22,425 nt of DNA from Gemmatimonadota bacterium (GTDB lineage: Bacteria > Gemmatimonadota > Gemmatimonadetes > Gemmatimonadales > GWC2-71-9). Positions 1 through 7,117 of this stretch are shown piece after piece. The stretch spans positions 1 through 22,425 of the forward strand of contig QHUQ01000120.1 of assembly GCA_003221985.1 (NCBI GenBank), written 5' to 3'. The notes under the pieces are model-generated. The model ran no database searches. It saw only the letters and a program-made list of their open reading frames with translations, and was not told the DNA's origin. The translations under genes were made by a program, and so were the position numbers. The first letter of the stretch is position 1. Each line of letters starts with the position of its first letter.

Positions 1-660
1 GACGACGTCCGAGTTGGTGGATTGCTTGATGGCGCCGGCGAGCGAGTCGTCGACCTGGTAGGTGGCGACGAGCGCGCCCAGCGGAGCGGCGGTGGGACGA
101 TCGCGCAGCGGCGTGCCGATCGCCATGAACATCGTGCCCTGGACGTCGTCGAGCCACGCCCCGCTCGTCTGATCGCCGCTCAGCGCGTTCGCGACGAGGG
201 GCGCGATCGACAGATCGCGATCGTATTGCTCCCGATAATCGGTGCGCGCGATCAGGATGCCGTCGCTATTCGTGACGAGCACCCAGGCGGCATCGATCAG
301 GCCGCGAATGTCGTCCGCCTGATCCGGCGCCTCGGCGCGCGCCCGCTGGTTGAGCAACCGCTGCCGGTATTGGGGAACGTCGGTCGCCACGGTGCTGGCA
401 CGTCCCAGGGTGCGGGTGCGGGCGGCGAGATAATCGTCCACGGCGCGGCGCGTCGAGAGCAGCGCGCGGTGAATCGCCGCATCGGCGGTGTGGTTCGCTT
501 TCACCGACGTGACGCCGAACGTAATGCCCAGCACCGCCACCACGAGCAGCGCCGACGCGAGAAAGATCTTCGCGGTCAGGCCGAACGGGGGGGCGGGGGG
601 GCGGGGAGCGGGGGCGGGGGCGGGGGCGGGGGCCGCTCTAGTAGCGCTCGAGCCCGGCAT
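1..660 (-). CDS. Membrane sensor protein with Cache-like extracellular domain (3' end outside window)
   Basis: The reverse frame is open through all 220 codons from an ATG at 660 and runs off the left edge, so the output domain is not seen. Residues 1-25 are Pro/Ala-rich, encoded by a C-run tract. Residues about 28-50 form one hydrophobic helix (AKIFLASALLVVAVLGITFG). After it comes a soluble region of helix followed by sensor fold, with WVLVTNSDGILIARTD at about 126-141 and a strand-turn pattern (GALVATYQVDDSL) at about 195-207, as in double-Cache periplasmic ligand-binding domains. The expected continuation is a HAMP or kinase, cyclase or phosphatase module, but this is inference. The start overlaps the end of the upstream cupredoxin gene by 23 bases, implying translational coupling and perhaps a shared signal, such as redox or copper. 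The Pro/Ala start could be trimmed if another start is used; the first ATG in frame is taken here. Confidence 0.75.
   Translation of the reverse strand, partial: MPGSSATRAAPAPAPAPAPRPPAPPFGLTAKIFLASALLVVAVLGITFGVTSVKANHTADAAIHRALLSTRRAVDDYLAARTRTLGRASTVATDVPQYRQRLLNQRARAEAPDQADDIRGLIDAAWVLVTNSDGILIARTDYREQYDRDLSIAPLVANALSGDQTSGAWLDDVQGTMFMAIGTPLRDRPTAAPLGALVATYQVDDSLAGAIKQSTNSDVV
587..632. repeat. G-run tract with strong quadruplex potential
   Basis: On the plus strand there are seven G runs separated mostly by single bases: two runs of seven, one of four and four runs of five. The coding (minus) strand is therefore C-rich and encodes the alternating Pro/Ala start of the sensor protein. Runs this long can form G-quadruplex or i-motif structures and are prone to replication slippage. 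The tract lies just inside the 5' end of the sensor gene and 3' of the cupredoxin stop. Confidence 0.8.
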
Positions 661-1309
661 TCGTCGGGTAGTCGTCCCCATACTTGTTGCGGTGGGACCG
701 CCACTTGTAGCCGCGTGCGTTCAGGGTGATCTGGAGGTCGGGCTCCGCGACGCCGCCGGACACGTCCTTCACGACCTCGCTGGGGATGCGCTCGTGCCAC
801 ACGTGCAGCCGATATCGCCCGGCGGGCACGTTCTCGATCGTGAAGCTGCCGTCGCTCGCGGGCTGAGCGTAATAGCGGTTCGCCATCACCCAAACGTACG
901 CCACCATGCGCGGATGCACGTTGCAGTAGACGCGTACGAGACCGGGATGCTCGAACGTGAAGCTCTTCGCGTCACCGCGGCCGTACAGCCCGAGGTCGAA
1001 GCTGTTGGGCTCGCTGACGGAGAAGACGTTGTGGTTGAATGGATCGTGATTGGGAAAGCGCACCGTCGAGCCGACGGGGACGACCACCACGTGCGGCGCG
1101 TACGTCTTGTCGGTGATGGCGATTTCCACGGTGGCCGGGTTTGCCGCCGTCGCCACCGCCGCGGGCGATTCGAGATAGAGCACCGCGTCGCTCAGGTCCG
1201 GCGAGGGCTTGTTGTTCTTTTCGAGAATCACGATCCTGCCGGCCACGCGATTGGCGGCGGACACGGTCGCAAGGGCAACCACGGCAACGATTCCCACGAG
1301 CAAGCGCAT
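638..1309 (-). CDS. Secreted cupredoxin (plastocyanin/azurin-like copper protein)
   Basis: A 223-residue protein that begins with a Sec-type signal (MRLLVGIVAVVALATVSAA, cleavage near residue 19). The core at about 55-145 is a blue-copper fold: a strand with VGSTVRFPNHDPFNHN at about 79-94, then VYCNVHPRM at 127-135. The likely type-1 copper ligands are His93 (or His88), Cys129, His132 and Met135. A C-terminal extension at about 150-200 (DGSFTIENVPAGRYRLHVW) looks like a carboxypeptidase-regulatory or transthyretin-like beta sandwich, a common partner of bacterial cupredoxins. Expected role: periplasmic electron transfer or copper-dependent sensing. The stop overlaps the start of the membrane sensor that follows, suggesting a functional pair. 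Ligands are read directly; the electron partner is unknown. Confidence 0.85.
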   Translation of the reverse strand: MRLLVGIVAVVALATVSAANRVAGRIVILEKNNKPSPDLSDAVLYLESPAAVATAANPATVEIAITDKTYAPHVVVVPVGSTVRFPNHDPFNHNVFSVSEPNSFDLGLYGRGDAKSFTFEHPGLVRVYCNVHPRMVAYVWVMANRYYAQPASDGSFTIENVPAGRYRLHVWHERIPSEVVKDVSGGVAEPDLQITLNARGYKWRSHRNKYGDDYPTNAGLERY

Positions 1310-1373
1310 GGGCGTGGAGCTTACTGTCTTGCTATCCGGTTCCGCAAGTGAATCTGGCGGCCGGCTTCAAGTT

Positions 1374-1532
1374 CTAGTCGAGGTCCGTCTCTTTGGGATG
1401 CTTGTCGCGCCGGCGATACGCCTTTTTGGACCGATGCACCTTATGCGACGGGGTTCTTAACCGCTCCTTCACGGGGGCATCAGGATTCGGCACCCGCACC
1501 ACGAGCTTCTTCTTCTCTCGCTTGCGGCTCAT
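1374..1532 (-). CDS. Small highly basic protein of unknown function
   Basis: 52 residues starting MSRKREKKKLVVRVPNPD, rich in Lys and Arg throughout (SHKVHRSKKAYRRRDKHP), with no hydrophobic helix or cysteine. The ATG at 1532 overlaps the stop of the DinB-like gene in an ATGA, which selects this start over a longer frame beginning at 1598. Translational coupling supports it as a real gene. The charge suggests a nucleic-acid or ribosome partner, but there is no recognised family and this is inference only. It is the third and last gene of the run 2691 to 1374. Confidence 0.6.
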   Translation of the reverse strand: MSRKREKKKLVVRVPNPDAPVKERLRTPSHKVHRSKKAYRRRDKHPKETDLD

Positions 1533-2032
1533 TGGCCGACGCGTTGTCGGATCTGCCGGGCGTGGTGGCGGGCGTGAATCACGTGGAATCTCATCCACTC
1601 CTCAATCGTCAGATCGCCCATCCGCGGGTGTTTCACGAACAAATCGGCGCGGCGTTCGGGCAACAGCGCGCGGTCGACCTGGTCCCACGCCTCGAGCGCG
1701 GCCAGGAAATGCGCCTCGGCACTCGCCCGGTCGATCTGCGCCGGGGGTGTCGTGCGTTCCGGCGCCTTGCGGCCCGGTGGAAACCAGCGCAACCCGAAAA
1801 TGAACAGCTTCGCGATCTGCTCCGCGGGGGTCCGGGGCCGCCGCTTCATCGGCGCGTGATTGCGGCGCGCCTTGAATGTCTCCGCGCTGAGCGAGAGCCC
1901 CAGCGCGAGATGCTCGACGATCTGGGCGGGCGTCCATTTCCGGGACGGCCCCCCCCCGTGCTCCCACTCGCTGTCGCTGCGCCCGCGCAGCGGGCCGAGC
2001 ACGAGCGTCGACAGCTCCGCCAGCCTGGTCAT
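1529..2032 (-). CDS. DinB-like (DUF1569-type) four-helix putative metalloenzyme
   Basis: 167 residues from the ATG at 2032, which overlaps the upstream stop as ATGA; that overlap rules out the longer frame starting at 2077. The pattern WTPAQIVEHLAL (His41) near the start and FHVIHARHHARQ near the end (His153, His157) gives the three-His metal site of the DinB/YfiT superfamily. Members are thiol-dependent S-transferases or uncharacterised metal enzymes of the four-helix bundle type. No signal peptide, so cytosolic. The substrate cannot be told from sequence. It sits between a membrane-anchored unknown and a 52-residue basic protein, both coupled by 4-base overlaps. Confidence 0.8.
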   Translation of the reverse strand: MTRLAELSTLVLGPLRGRSDSEWEHGGGPSRKWTPAQIVEHLALGLSLSAETFKARRNHAPMKRRPRTPAEQIAKLFIFGLRWFPPGRKAPERTTPPAQIDRASAEAHFLAALEAWDQVDRALLPERRADLFVKHPRMGDLTIEEWMRFHVIHARHHARQIRQRVGQ

Positions 2033-2691
2033 GACGGCAGCAACCGCCGGCGCACCTGATCGCCCTGCTCGAGCCACTCATCGAGCGCATCCGCGGCCGG
2101 GAGCCGCACGTTGCGAAACCAAAACAGAAAACGGCCGCCGCCGGCGACCTGTTGATTCGGCGTGGCCTCGAAGAAGCGGCGGATTTCCGGCGTGAACAGC
2201 CGGCGGATCGCCGGCTCATCCGGCCCTTTCAGCTGGTAGGCCCTGGAGAACTCGGGAGACTCGGGAAAGTCGATGTCCTGCGCACCGAACACGTGGCCCA
2301 GCCGGGAGAACCATCCCTCGGGAGACAGCGCGAATTTCGGGAACGCGGCGTCGTCGCGCTCCCACACAATTCCACCGATGCGATGCGTCGAGGAATTCTT
2401 TCCGCTCCCGGTCACCCAGCGGTATTCGAATACCGTGAAGGGCGCCTGATTCTTCGTGCCGCTGATCGTATAGCCCCACGTGCGCCGCCGCCCGGCATTG
2501 AAGGGGTCGAAGACGTCGGCAAAACGACGTTCGCCGTCCGGGCGCTCCGGCTCGAATGTGAAGCCGCGGATCATGCAGAATTCTTCATACGCCGCCCGGC
2601 GCTTGCGCTCCTGTGCGCGCGACACGAGCGCCAGGCTGCCGACGAGGGCGGCAGCCCCACCCATGATGAGCCATTGCGGCTCGATCGTCAT
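2029..2691 (-). CDS. Membrane-anchored protein of unknown function
   Basis: 220 residues. A single N-terminal hydrophobic helix at about 8-24 (IMGGAAALVGSLALVS) is followed by a positively charged stretch (RAQERKRRAAYEEF), so the soluble domain is predicted to be cytoplasmic. The rest is a mixed alpha/beta domain rich in aromatic residues (GYTISGTKNQAPFTVFEYRW at about 73-92, GRFLFWFRNVRLP near the end). It resembles in style short membrane-tethered domains such as DUF3137 proteins, but I do not recognise a family with confidence. It is the first gene of a three-gene ATGA-coupled run and is divergent from the PHP gene across about 60 bases. No strong ribosome binding site is visible. Confidence 0.75.
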   Translation of the reverse strand: MTIEPQWLIMGGAAALVGSLALVSRAQERKRRAAYEEFCMIRGFTFEPERPDGERRFADVFDPFNAGRRRTWGYTISGTKNQAPFTVFEYRWVTGSGKNSSTHRIGGIVWERDDAAFPKFALSPEGWFSRLGHVFGAQDIDFPESPEFSRAYQLKGPDEPAIRRLFTPEIRRFFEATPNQQVAGGGRFLFWFRNVRLPAADALDEWLEQGDQVRRRLLPS

Positions 2692-2750
2692 CGCGCGCGG
2701 GGCCGCCGACTACTAGTTTCCATCCGACCCGACATGCGGGGAATCTGCGA

Positions 2751-3980
2751 GTGAACCTGCTGCGCCGCCACCCGGTTGCGATCGCGCTGGTGCTCCTGCT
2801 CCTCGCCACCGCGATTCATCCGCTGTCTCCGCTCGTCGACGCCGTCACCGGCTCCGTGCCGGGCGATGCGGACCTCGATCGCCCGATCCTCTATGTGATG
2901 TTCGCGCCGCTGTCCAACATACTCGACGCACTCACGTTCTTCAGCACGGCGCGCGCCGAATGGGCGCTCACGGTCTGGATCCTGCTCCTCGCCGCATGGG
3001 GCGCGCTGCGTCGCTGGGAGACGCCGCTCCCGTGGCGCCGCCGCACCGAGCGCGCGCTGATCGGCCCGGGCGTGCTGATCGGCCTCGCGATCGCGGCGGT
3101 GCTGTTGCCCCGCCCGGTGCCGCGACTCACCACCGCCGAGGACGCCGGAACGGTGATCGATTACCACGCGCATACCAGCGCGTCCCACGACGGCCGCCCG
3201 GGGTGGAGCCTGGCGAAGCTCGCCGACTGGCATGCGCGCCAGGGCTTCGAAGCGACGTACGTGACCGACCACAACCTGGTGTACGACGGCTCGCTTCCCC
3301 CTCCCGGGACGTCGATCAGCCTGCTGCCCGGCGTCGAGTGGAGCGTGTACCGGCAGCATGTCGTCGCGATCGGGCCGGTCGAGCCCCTGCCCCGCGACAG
3401 CTTCGGCGGCAGCACGGAGCGGATGGTGCGGATCTTCGCCGCGATCGAGCGCCAGGGCGGCCTCAGCATCGCCTCGCTTCCCGAGTATTGGCGCAATCAT
3501 TGGGACGATCTCGGCGCGTTCGTGGTGGCCGGTGTGGACGGATTCGAGATCGTCAACTGCGCGCCGAAGGCGCTGGCCTTCCCGACCGAGCGACGCCGCG
3601 CGGTGCTCACGCTCGCCGGGAGCCACGATCTCCTCGTCGTCGGGGCGAGCGACAATCACGGCTGGGGCAAGGTGACGTGCGTCTGGAACGTCTCCCGGCC
3701 GGGCGCGCAGGGCTTTCATACGAATCGCGTATTTGCCCGGCCACTCGCGCTGCTGCAAGGGGACTGGCTGCCGTGGACGGCGCCGGTGACGCAGCCGTGG
3801 TTCATGCTGCGGTCATTGACCTGGAGCGAGCGGGCGAGCTGGCTGACCTGGGTGCTCGTCATTCTGCTGTATCGGGCGCTCCCACGCCGGGAGGGACAGG
3901 CGGCGGGACTCGGAATCCTGGCCCGCTCTATCTGGCGACGTCCCCGCAAAGCGCCCGTTCCTGACGAGACTCCGACATGA
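2751..3980 (+). CDS. Membrane-anchored PHP-domain phosphoesterase-like protein
   Basis: 409 residues from a GTG at 2751. Hydrophobic helices lie at about 9-24, 71-86 and 104-120, with one more near the C-terminus (about 362-375). The domain between the third and fourth helices opens with DYHAHTSASHDG (137-148), the HxH metal motif of PHP hydrolases, then VTDHN (171-175), GVEW (194-197) and SDNHG (300-304), the last giving the DxH motif. The usual His-Pro of another PHP motif is replaced by LPEY (243-246), so the metal site may be reduced. PHP proteins cleave phosphoesters, or act as polymerase proofreading modules in the soluble versions. The membrane location suggests a lipid- or envelope-linked substrate, which is inference. 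The peptidase gene follows after about 83 bases. Confidence 0.8.
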   Translation: MNLLRRHPVAIALVLLLLATAIHPLSPLVDAVTGSVPGDADLDRPILYVMFAPLSNILDALTFFSTARAEWALTVWILLLAAWGALRRWETPLPWRRRTERALIGPGVLIGLAIAAVLLPRPVPRLTTAEDAGTVIDYHAHTSASHDGRPGWSLAKLADWHARQGFEATYVTDHNLVYDGSLPPPGTSISLLPGVEWSVYRQHVVAIGPVEPLPRDSFGGSTERMVRIFAAIERQGGLSIASLPEYWRNHWDDLGAFVVAGVDGFEIVNCAPKALAFPTERRRAVLTLAGSHDLLVVGASDNHGWGKVTCVWNVSRPGAQGFHTNRVFARPLALLQGDWLPWTAPVTQPWFMLRSLTWSERASWLTWVLVILLYRALPRREGQAAGLGILARSIWRRPRKAPVPDETPT

Positions 3981-4063
3981 TGGCGCGCAACCAACGTGCG
4001 AGCTTGTACGTCTTACTCGCGGGTAACTCCTCCTCTTCTCTTTCCTCTTATTGGAGACCGTCC

Positions 4064-5761
4064 ATGCTGGCAGCAGCTCGCATGTTCGTCCTTGGGGCAT
4101 TCGTCGCCGTGGCGGCACCGGCGGGCGCGCAGACCGCGCTGCCCATGAAGCACGCGCCGTCGCGCACGCACACGGCGATCACCCCGTCGGATCTCATGAC
4201 CCGCGTCTATCTGTACGCCGACGATTCGATGATGGGCCGGATGGCGGGCAGTGAATACAATCTGAAGGCCACCGCGTACATCGCCTCCGAAGTGCGGCGC
4301 ATGGGATTGGTGCCGGCGGGAGACTCCGGCGGCTACTTCCAGAACGTGCCGCTGGTGAAGCGCGGCCTGGACGCGAACGCGACGCTGTCGGTCGACGGCA
4401 CGACGCTCACGCCGTGGGTGGATTTCGTGCCGCGCGATCCGGGCCGGGCGACACGCGCCTTCGACGGCGCTCAGGTGATCTATGGTGGCGTCTGGACCGA
4501 CAGCACGATGATCAGCCCTGATCAGGCGGCTGGAAAATTCGTCGTGTTGGCGGCGCATAGCGGTCCCAACGTGCCGCAGGCGCAGCAGGTGAATCGCGGG
4601 GCGATTCTGTCGCGCTACCGCGGCGCCGCGGGTATCGCCGTGGCGGCGCTCGAAACCTTCCCGCCTCAGGTCATCGCGTTCTTCCGCAATCCGCAGACGT
4701 CGATGAAGCGGGATGCTGCGGCGGCCGACACGCCGAGCGTGCCGGTGTACGTCTACGTGAACGCCGCCGGCGCCCGCACCTTGCTGGGCGCGCCGCTCGA
4801 CAGCGTGCGGCCCGGCGCGGCCGGCAAGACGGTGCACGGTGCGGTGACGTTCGCCGAGACGCCCGCGCCGGCGCGCAACGTCGTCGCGATTTTGCGGGGC
4901 AGCGACCCGCAGCTGCGCGGGGAGTACGTCGCGATCGGCGCGCACAACGACCACATCGGGTTCGATCAGACGCCGGTGGATCACGATTCCATCCGGGCGT
5001 TCAACGATGCGGTGCGGCGGCTCGAGCTCGCGGCCCCGCCCCCCGATCACCGCGTGACGCCGGACCAGGTGCGGCAGATCCACGTGAACGTGGACAGCCT
5101 GCACCGGGTGCAGCCGGAGGGAGCCCGTCGCGACTCGATCTTCAACGGGGCCGATGACGACGGCTCGGGGACGACGGCGGTGCTGGAGATCGCGGAAGCG
5201 TTCGCCGGCGCGCGCGCCAAGCCGAAGCGGTCGCTGCTCTTCGTCTGGCACACCGGTGAGGAGCTGGGCCTGTACGGGTCACAGTACTTCACCGATCACC
5301 CCACGGTCGCACGCGACTCGATCGTGGCGCAGCTCAACATGGACATGGTCGGACGCGGCCGCGGCGACGACGAGAACGGCGGCGGGCCCGGGTATCTCCA
5401 GCTCATCGGCACGCGCCGGTTGTCGACCGAGCTCGGTGACCTGATCGAAAGCGTGAACAAGGCGCGCAAGCAGCCGTTCACGTTCGACTATCAATTCGAC
5501 GCGAGCGGGCATCCGGAGCAGTACTACTGCCGCAGCGATCATTACATGTATGCGCGCTACGGCATTCCGATCGCGTTCTTCACCACGGGCAATCACCGCG
5601 ACTATCACCAGGTGACGGACGAGCCGCAGTACATCGACTACGACAAGCTGGCGCACGTGTCGCAGTTCGTGTACGACATCGCGACGACGGTGGCGAATCT
5701 CGATCACCGCGTGGTCGTGGATAGGCCCAAGCCCGATCCGCGCGGCAACTGCGTGCAGTAG
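4064..5761 (+). CDS. Secreted M28-family zinc aminopeptidase with PA domain
   Basis: 565 residues from the ATG at 4064, preceded by TTGGAGA as a ribosome binding site and giving a clean signal peptide (MLAAARMFVLGAFVAVAAPA, cut after AGA). An in-frame ATG at 3977 overlaps the PHP stop but would bury the signal, so it was not chosen. The middle region (about 135-260) fits a protease-associated domain. The catalytic domain shows AHNDH (His294, Asp296), GADDDGSG (363-370), HTGEELG (Glu399 as base, Glu400 as ligand), LNMDMVGR (Asp427) and DYHQVTDE (His515), a full M28 set. Expected to trim peptides in the periplasm or outside the cell. About 65 residues separate the first two motifs, longer than in compact members. 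Confidence 0.92.
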   Translation: MLAAARMFVLGAFVAVAAPAGAQTALPMKHAPSRTHTAITPSDLMTRVYLYADDSMMGRMAGSEYNLKATAYIASEVRRMGLVPAGDSGGYFQNVPLVKRGLDANATLSVDGTTLTPWVDFVPRDPGRATRAFDGAQVIYGGVWTDSTMISPDQAAGKFVVLAAHSGPNVPQAQQVNRGAILSRYRGAAGIAVAALETFPPQVIAFFRNPQTSMKRDAAAADTPSVPVYVYVNAAGARTLLGAPLDSVRPGAAGKTVHGAVTFAETPAPARNVVAILRGSDPQLRGEYVAIGAHNDHIGFDQTPVDHDSIRAFNDAVRRLELAAPPPDHRVTPDQVRQIHVNVDSLHRVQPEGARRDSIFNGADDDGSGTTAVLEIAEAFAGARAKPKRSLLFVWHTGEELGLYGSQYFTDHPTVARDSIVAQLNMDMVGRGRGDDENGGGPGYLQLIGTRRLSTELGDLIESVNKARKQPFTFDYQFDASGHPEQYYCRSDHYMYARYGIPIAFFTTGNHRDYHQVTDEPQYIDYDKLAHVSQFVYDIATTVANLDHRVVVDRPKPDPRGNCVQ

Positions 5762-5776
5762 CTTGCCCGGTGGGAT

Positions 5777-5815
5777 AAAAAAAGGGGGCGCCACTCGGTG
5801 CCCCTTTGTTTTTGT
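5777..5815 (+). terminator. Intrinsic terminator after the M28 peptidase gene
   Basis: A hairpin pairs AAAGGGGGCGCC (5781-5792) with GGTGCCCCTTT (5797-5807) through a four-base loop, with one bulged G and one G-U pair. It is followed by TGTTTTTGTT on the plus strand and preceded by a run of A, so it can act in both directions between the two converging genes. Confidence 0.85.
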
Positions 5816-5828
5816 TGCTGTTCGAGGG

Positions 5829-6578
5829 TTAGCGATTACCCAGTACCCCCGAAGCGCCGAGGTACTCGACGGTGCCGTCAGCACTGACGGCAAAGCGGTA
5901 GTACCGGCGATTGATGCAGCCGGAAAAGCAGTCGCCTGACCCGACGCTGTAGCTCAGGACCGCGCGCGCATCCGCAATCGATCCTTCGAGGTTGTTGCCG
6001 TCGCCGACGAATCCGTCCGGCTCGGCGTACCTGACTCCCGCAACGCGACTGAATAGGGGCGCGAGCGCCGCGATGTTCAGGGGCTCATCCGGCGTGAGCG
6101 TGAGCAGGGCCTCGCCATCGCGGAAATGCCAGACCGTGCCGAGCGTCAGCGCGTACCGAGCGAGGAGATCATCGACCGTGGCGTCGCCCGTGGGGACGTC
6201 GCCCGCGATCAGATGTTGGACCCACGCTTCCGCGCTCGCAGCCGCGACCACCAGGCTGCGTGTGGACGGGTACGGATACGTGTGGATCGCGTAGACATCT
6301 ACCACGCTGTCGCGCGCCGGCAGCGCGGTGGCGTTGTATACGGACACCAGCGCGTCGTAATAGGGTTGCACGCGTTCGCGCGGGATCGGAACCGCGGCAA
6401 ATCCTGTGCGCAGCAGATCGCGCAAGGCGAGGCGCGACGCGTCCTCGAAGTACGCAACCCGCAGCGACGGGGGCACGTGCGAGTCATCGCTGCTCGATTG
6501 GATGGAACGCGGAGCGGTGGTGTTGTCGCAGGCGACGATGGTGGTGATGGCGGTAAGAGCGGACCAAAGAGATTTCAT
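5829..6578 (-). CDS. Putative lipoprotein of unknown function
   Basis: 249 residues. The N-terminus MKSLWSALTAITTIVACDN carries a lipobox with Cys17, so it should be exported and lipidated; Asp follows the Cys. The mature part is mainly mixed helix and strand and shows no family I recognise. Near the C-terminus are two cysteines (GDCFSGCINRRYYRF) that could form a disulphide or metal loop, followed by a strand pair (FAVSADGTVEYLG). A good ribosome binding site (GGAGG, six bases before the ATG) sets the start. Convergent with the M28 gene and sharing its terminator; divergent from the DUF3052 gene. Confidence 0.8.
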   Translation of the reverse strand: MKSLWSALTAITTIVACDNTTAPRSIQSSSDDSHVPPSLRVAYFEDASRLALRDLLRTGFAAVPIPRERVQPYYDALVSVYNATALPARDSVVDVYAIHTYPYPSTRSLVVAAASAEAWVQHLIAGDVPTGDATVDDLLARYALTLGTVWHFRDGEALLTLTPDEPLNIAALAPLFSRVAGVRYAEPDGFVGDGNNLEGSIADARAVLSYSVGSGDCFSGCINRRYYRFAVSADGTVEYLGASGVLGNR

Positions 6579-6600
6579 GACGGGCCTCCAGCGGTTTCTC

Positions 6601-6631
6601 TACATAGTCACCGCGGACCTGTTCCCGTCAA
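6601..6631 (-). promoter_or_regulatory. Possible promoter of the lipoprotein gene
   Basis: Reading the minus strand, TTGACG (6631-6626) and TATGTA (6606-6601) are separated by 19 bases. Transcription would begin about 15-20 bases before the ribosome binding site and ATG at 6578. The -10 box is only a partial match and the spacing is long, so this is tentative. Confidence 0.35.
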
Positions 6632-6650
6632 GCTATCTTCGGCGCTACGT

Positions 6651-7058
6651 ATGCCTGCCGGATACTCGCCGCGCTCGCTGGTCGAGAAGCTGGGCATCAA
6701 GCCCGGCAGCAAGATCGCGATTCTCAATGCCCCGCGGGGCTATCGAACGATGCTGGGGAAGCTGCCGGCGGGCGTACGTGTTGCGGGGACGCTACAGGGG
6801 AAGGTCTCGTTCATACAATTCTTTACGGCCGCCCGCGCCGAGCTTGAGCAGAAGATCCCCGCGATGCTGCGCGTCCTCGAGCCGGCGGGGATGATTTGGG
6901 TCTCCTGGCCCAAGAAGGCGTCCGGCGTTCCGTCGGATATCACGGAAGACGTCGTCCGCGCCGTCGCGCTGCCGACCGGCCTGGTGGACGTCAAAGTCGC
7001 CGCGGTAGACGAGGTGTGGTCGGGCCTGAAGCTCGTGCGGCGCCTCAAGCATCGCTGA
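6651..7058 (+). CDS. DUF3052 family protein
   Basis: 135 residues from the ATG at 6651. The open frame continues far upstream, but that part is antisense to the lipoprotein gene and is not conserved-looking. The start MPAGYSPRSLVEKLGIKPGS, the centre (LPAGVRVAG, FFTAARAELEQKIPAML) and the C-terminal block GMIWVSWPKKASG plus DITEDVVRAV and VAAVDEVWSGLKLV are the hallmarks of DUF3052 proteins. These are small cytosolic proteins of unknown biochemical role. No signal peptide or membrane helix. It stands alone between a divergent lipoprotein gene and the operon that starts at 7118. Confidence 0.85.
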   Translation: MPAGYSPRSLVEKLGIKPGSKIAILNAPRGYRTMLGKLPAGVRVAGTLQGKVSFIQFFTAARAELEQKIPAMLRVLEPAGMIWVSWPKKASGVPSDITEDVVRAVALPTGLVDVKVAAVDEVWSGLKLVRRLKHR

Positions 7059-7062
7059 TCTG

Positions 7063-7082
7063 CTTTGCAGTATAAAGTACTT
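7063..7082 (+). promoter_or_regulatory. Putative operator CTTT-N7-AAAGTACTT (site 1)
   Basis: CTTT (7063-7066), seven bases, then AAAGTACTT (7074-7082). The inner CTTT/AAAG pair is a short inverted repeat. The last two bases overlap the -35 box TTGACA, so a bound protein would block polymerase. The same 13 fixed bases with identical spacing recur at 8112-8131. The winged-helix protein encoded downstream is the obvious candidate to bind it; this is inference. Confidence 0.5.
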
Positions 7083-7110
7083 GACAAGCCGGGCCGCTGA
7101 GCCCTAGATT
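7081..7110 (+). promoter_or_regulatory. Promoter of the 7118-12424 operon, probably leaderless
   Basis: A perfect TTGACA (7081-7086) is followed after 18 bases by TAGATT (7105-7110), or after 17 by CTAGAT. The ATG at 7118 is only seven bases past the -10 box, about where transcription should start, and there is no Shine-Dalgarno sequence in between. The message is therefore expected to begin at or next to the start codon. Confidence 0.6.
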
Positions 7111-7117
7111 GCCTGCC

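Noticed and set aside
2688..3758. Minus-strand open frame of 356 codons over the PHP gene
   Set aside because: Shadow frame: Arg-rich, no hydrophobic or catalytic pattern, whereas the plus frame has clear PHP motifs.
4013..5251. Minus-strand open frame of 412 codons
   Set aside because: Antisense to the M28 peptidase; composition is the His/Arg-rich pattern typical of GC-rich shadow frames and it has no recognisable motif.
6126..6650. Long N-terminal extension of the DUF3052 frame
   Set aside because: It runs antisense through the lipoprotein gene. The DUF3052 signature begins at the ATG at 6651.
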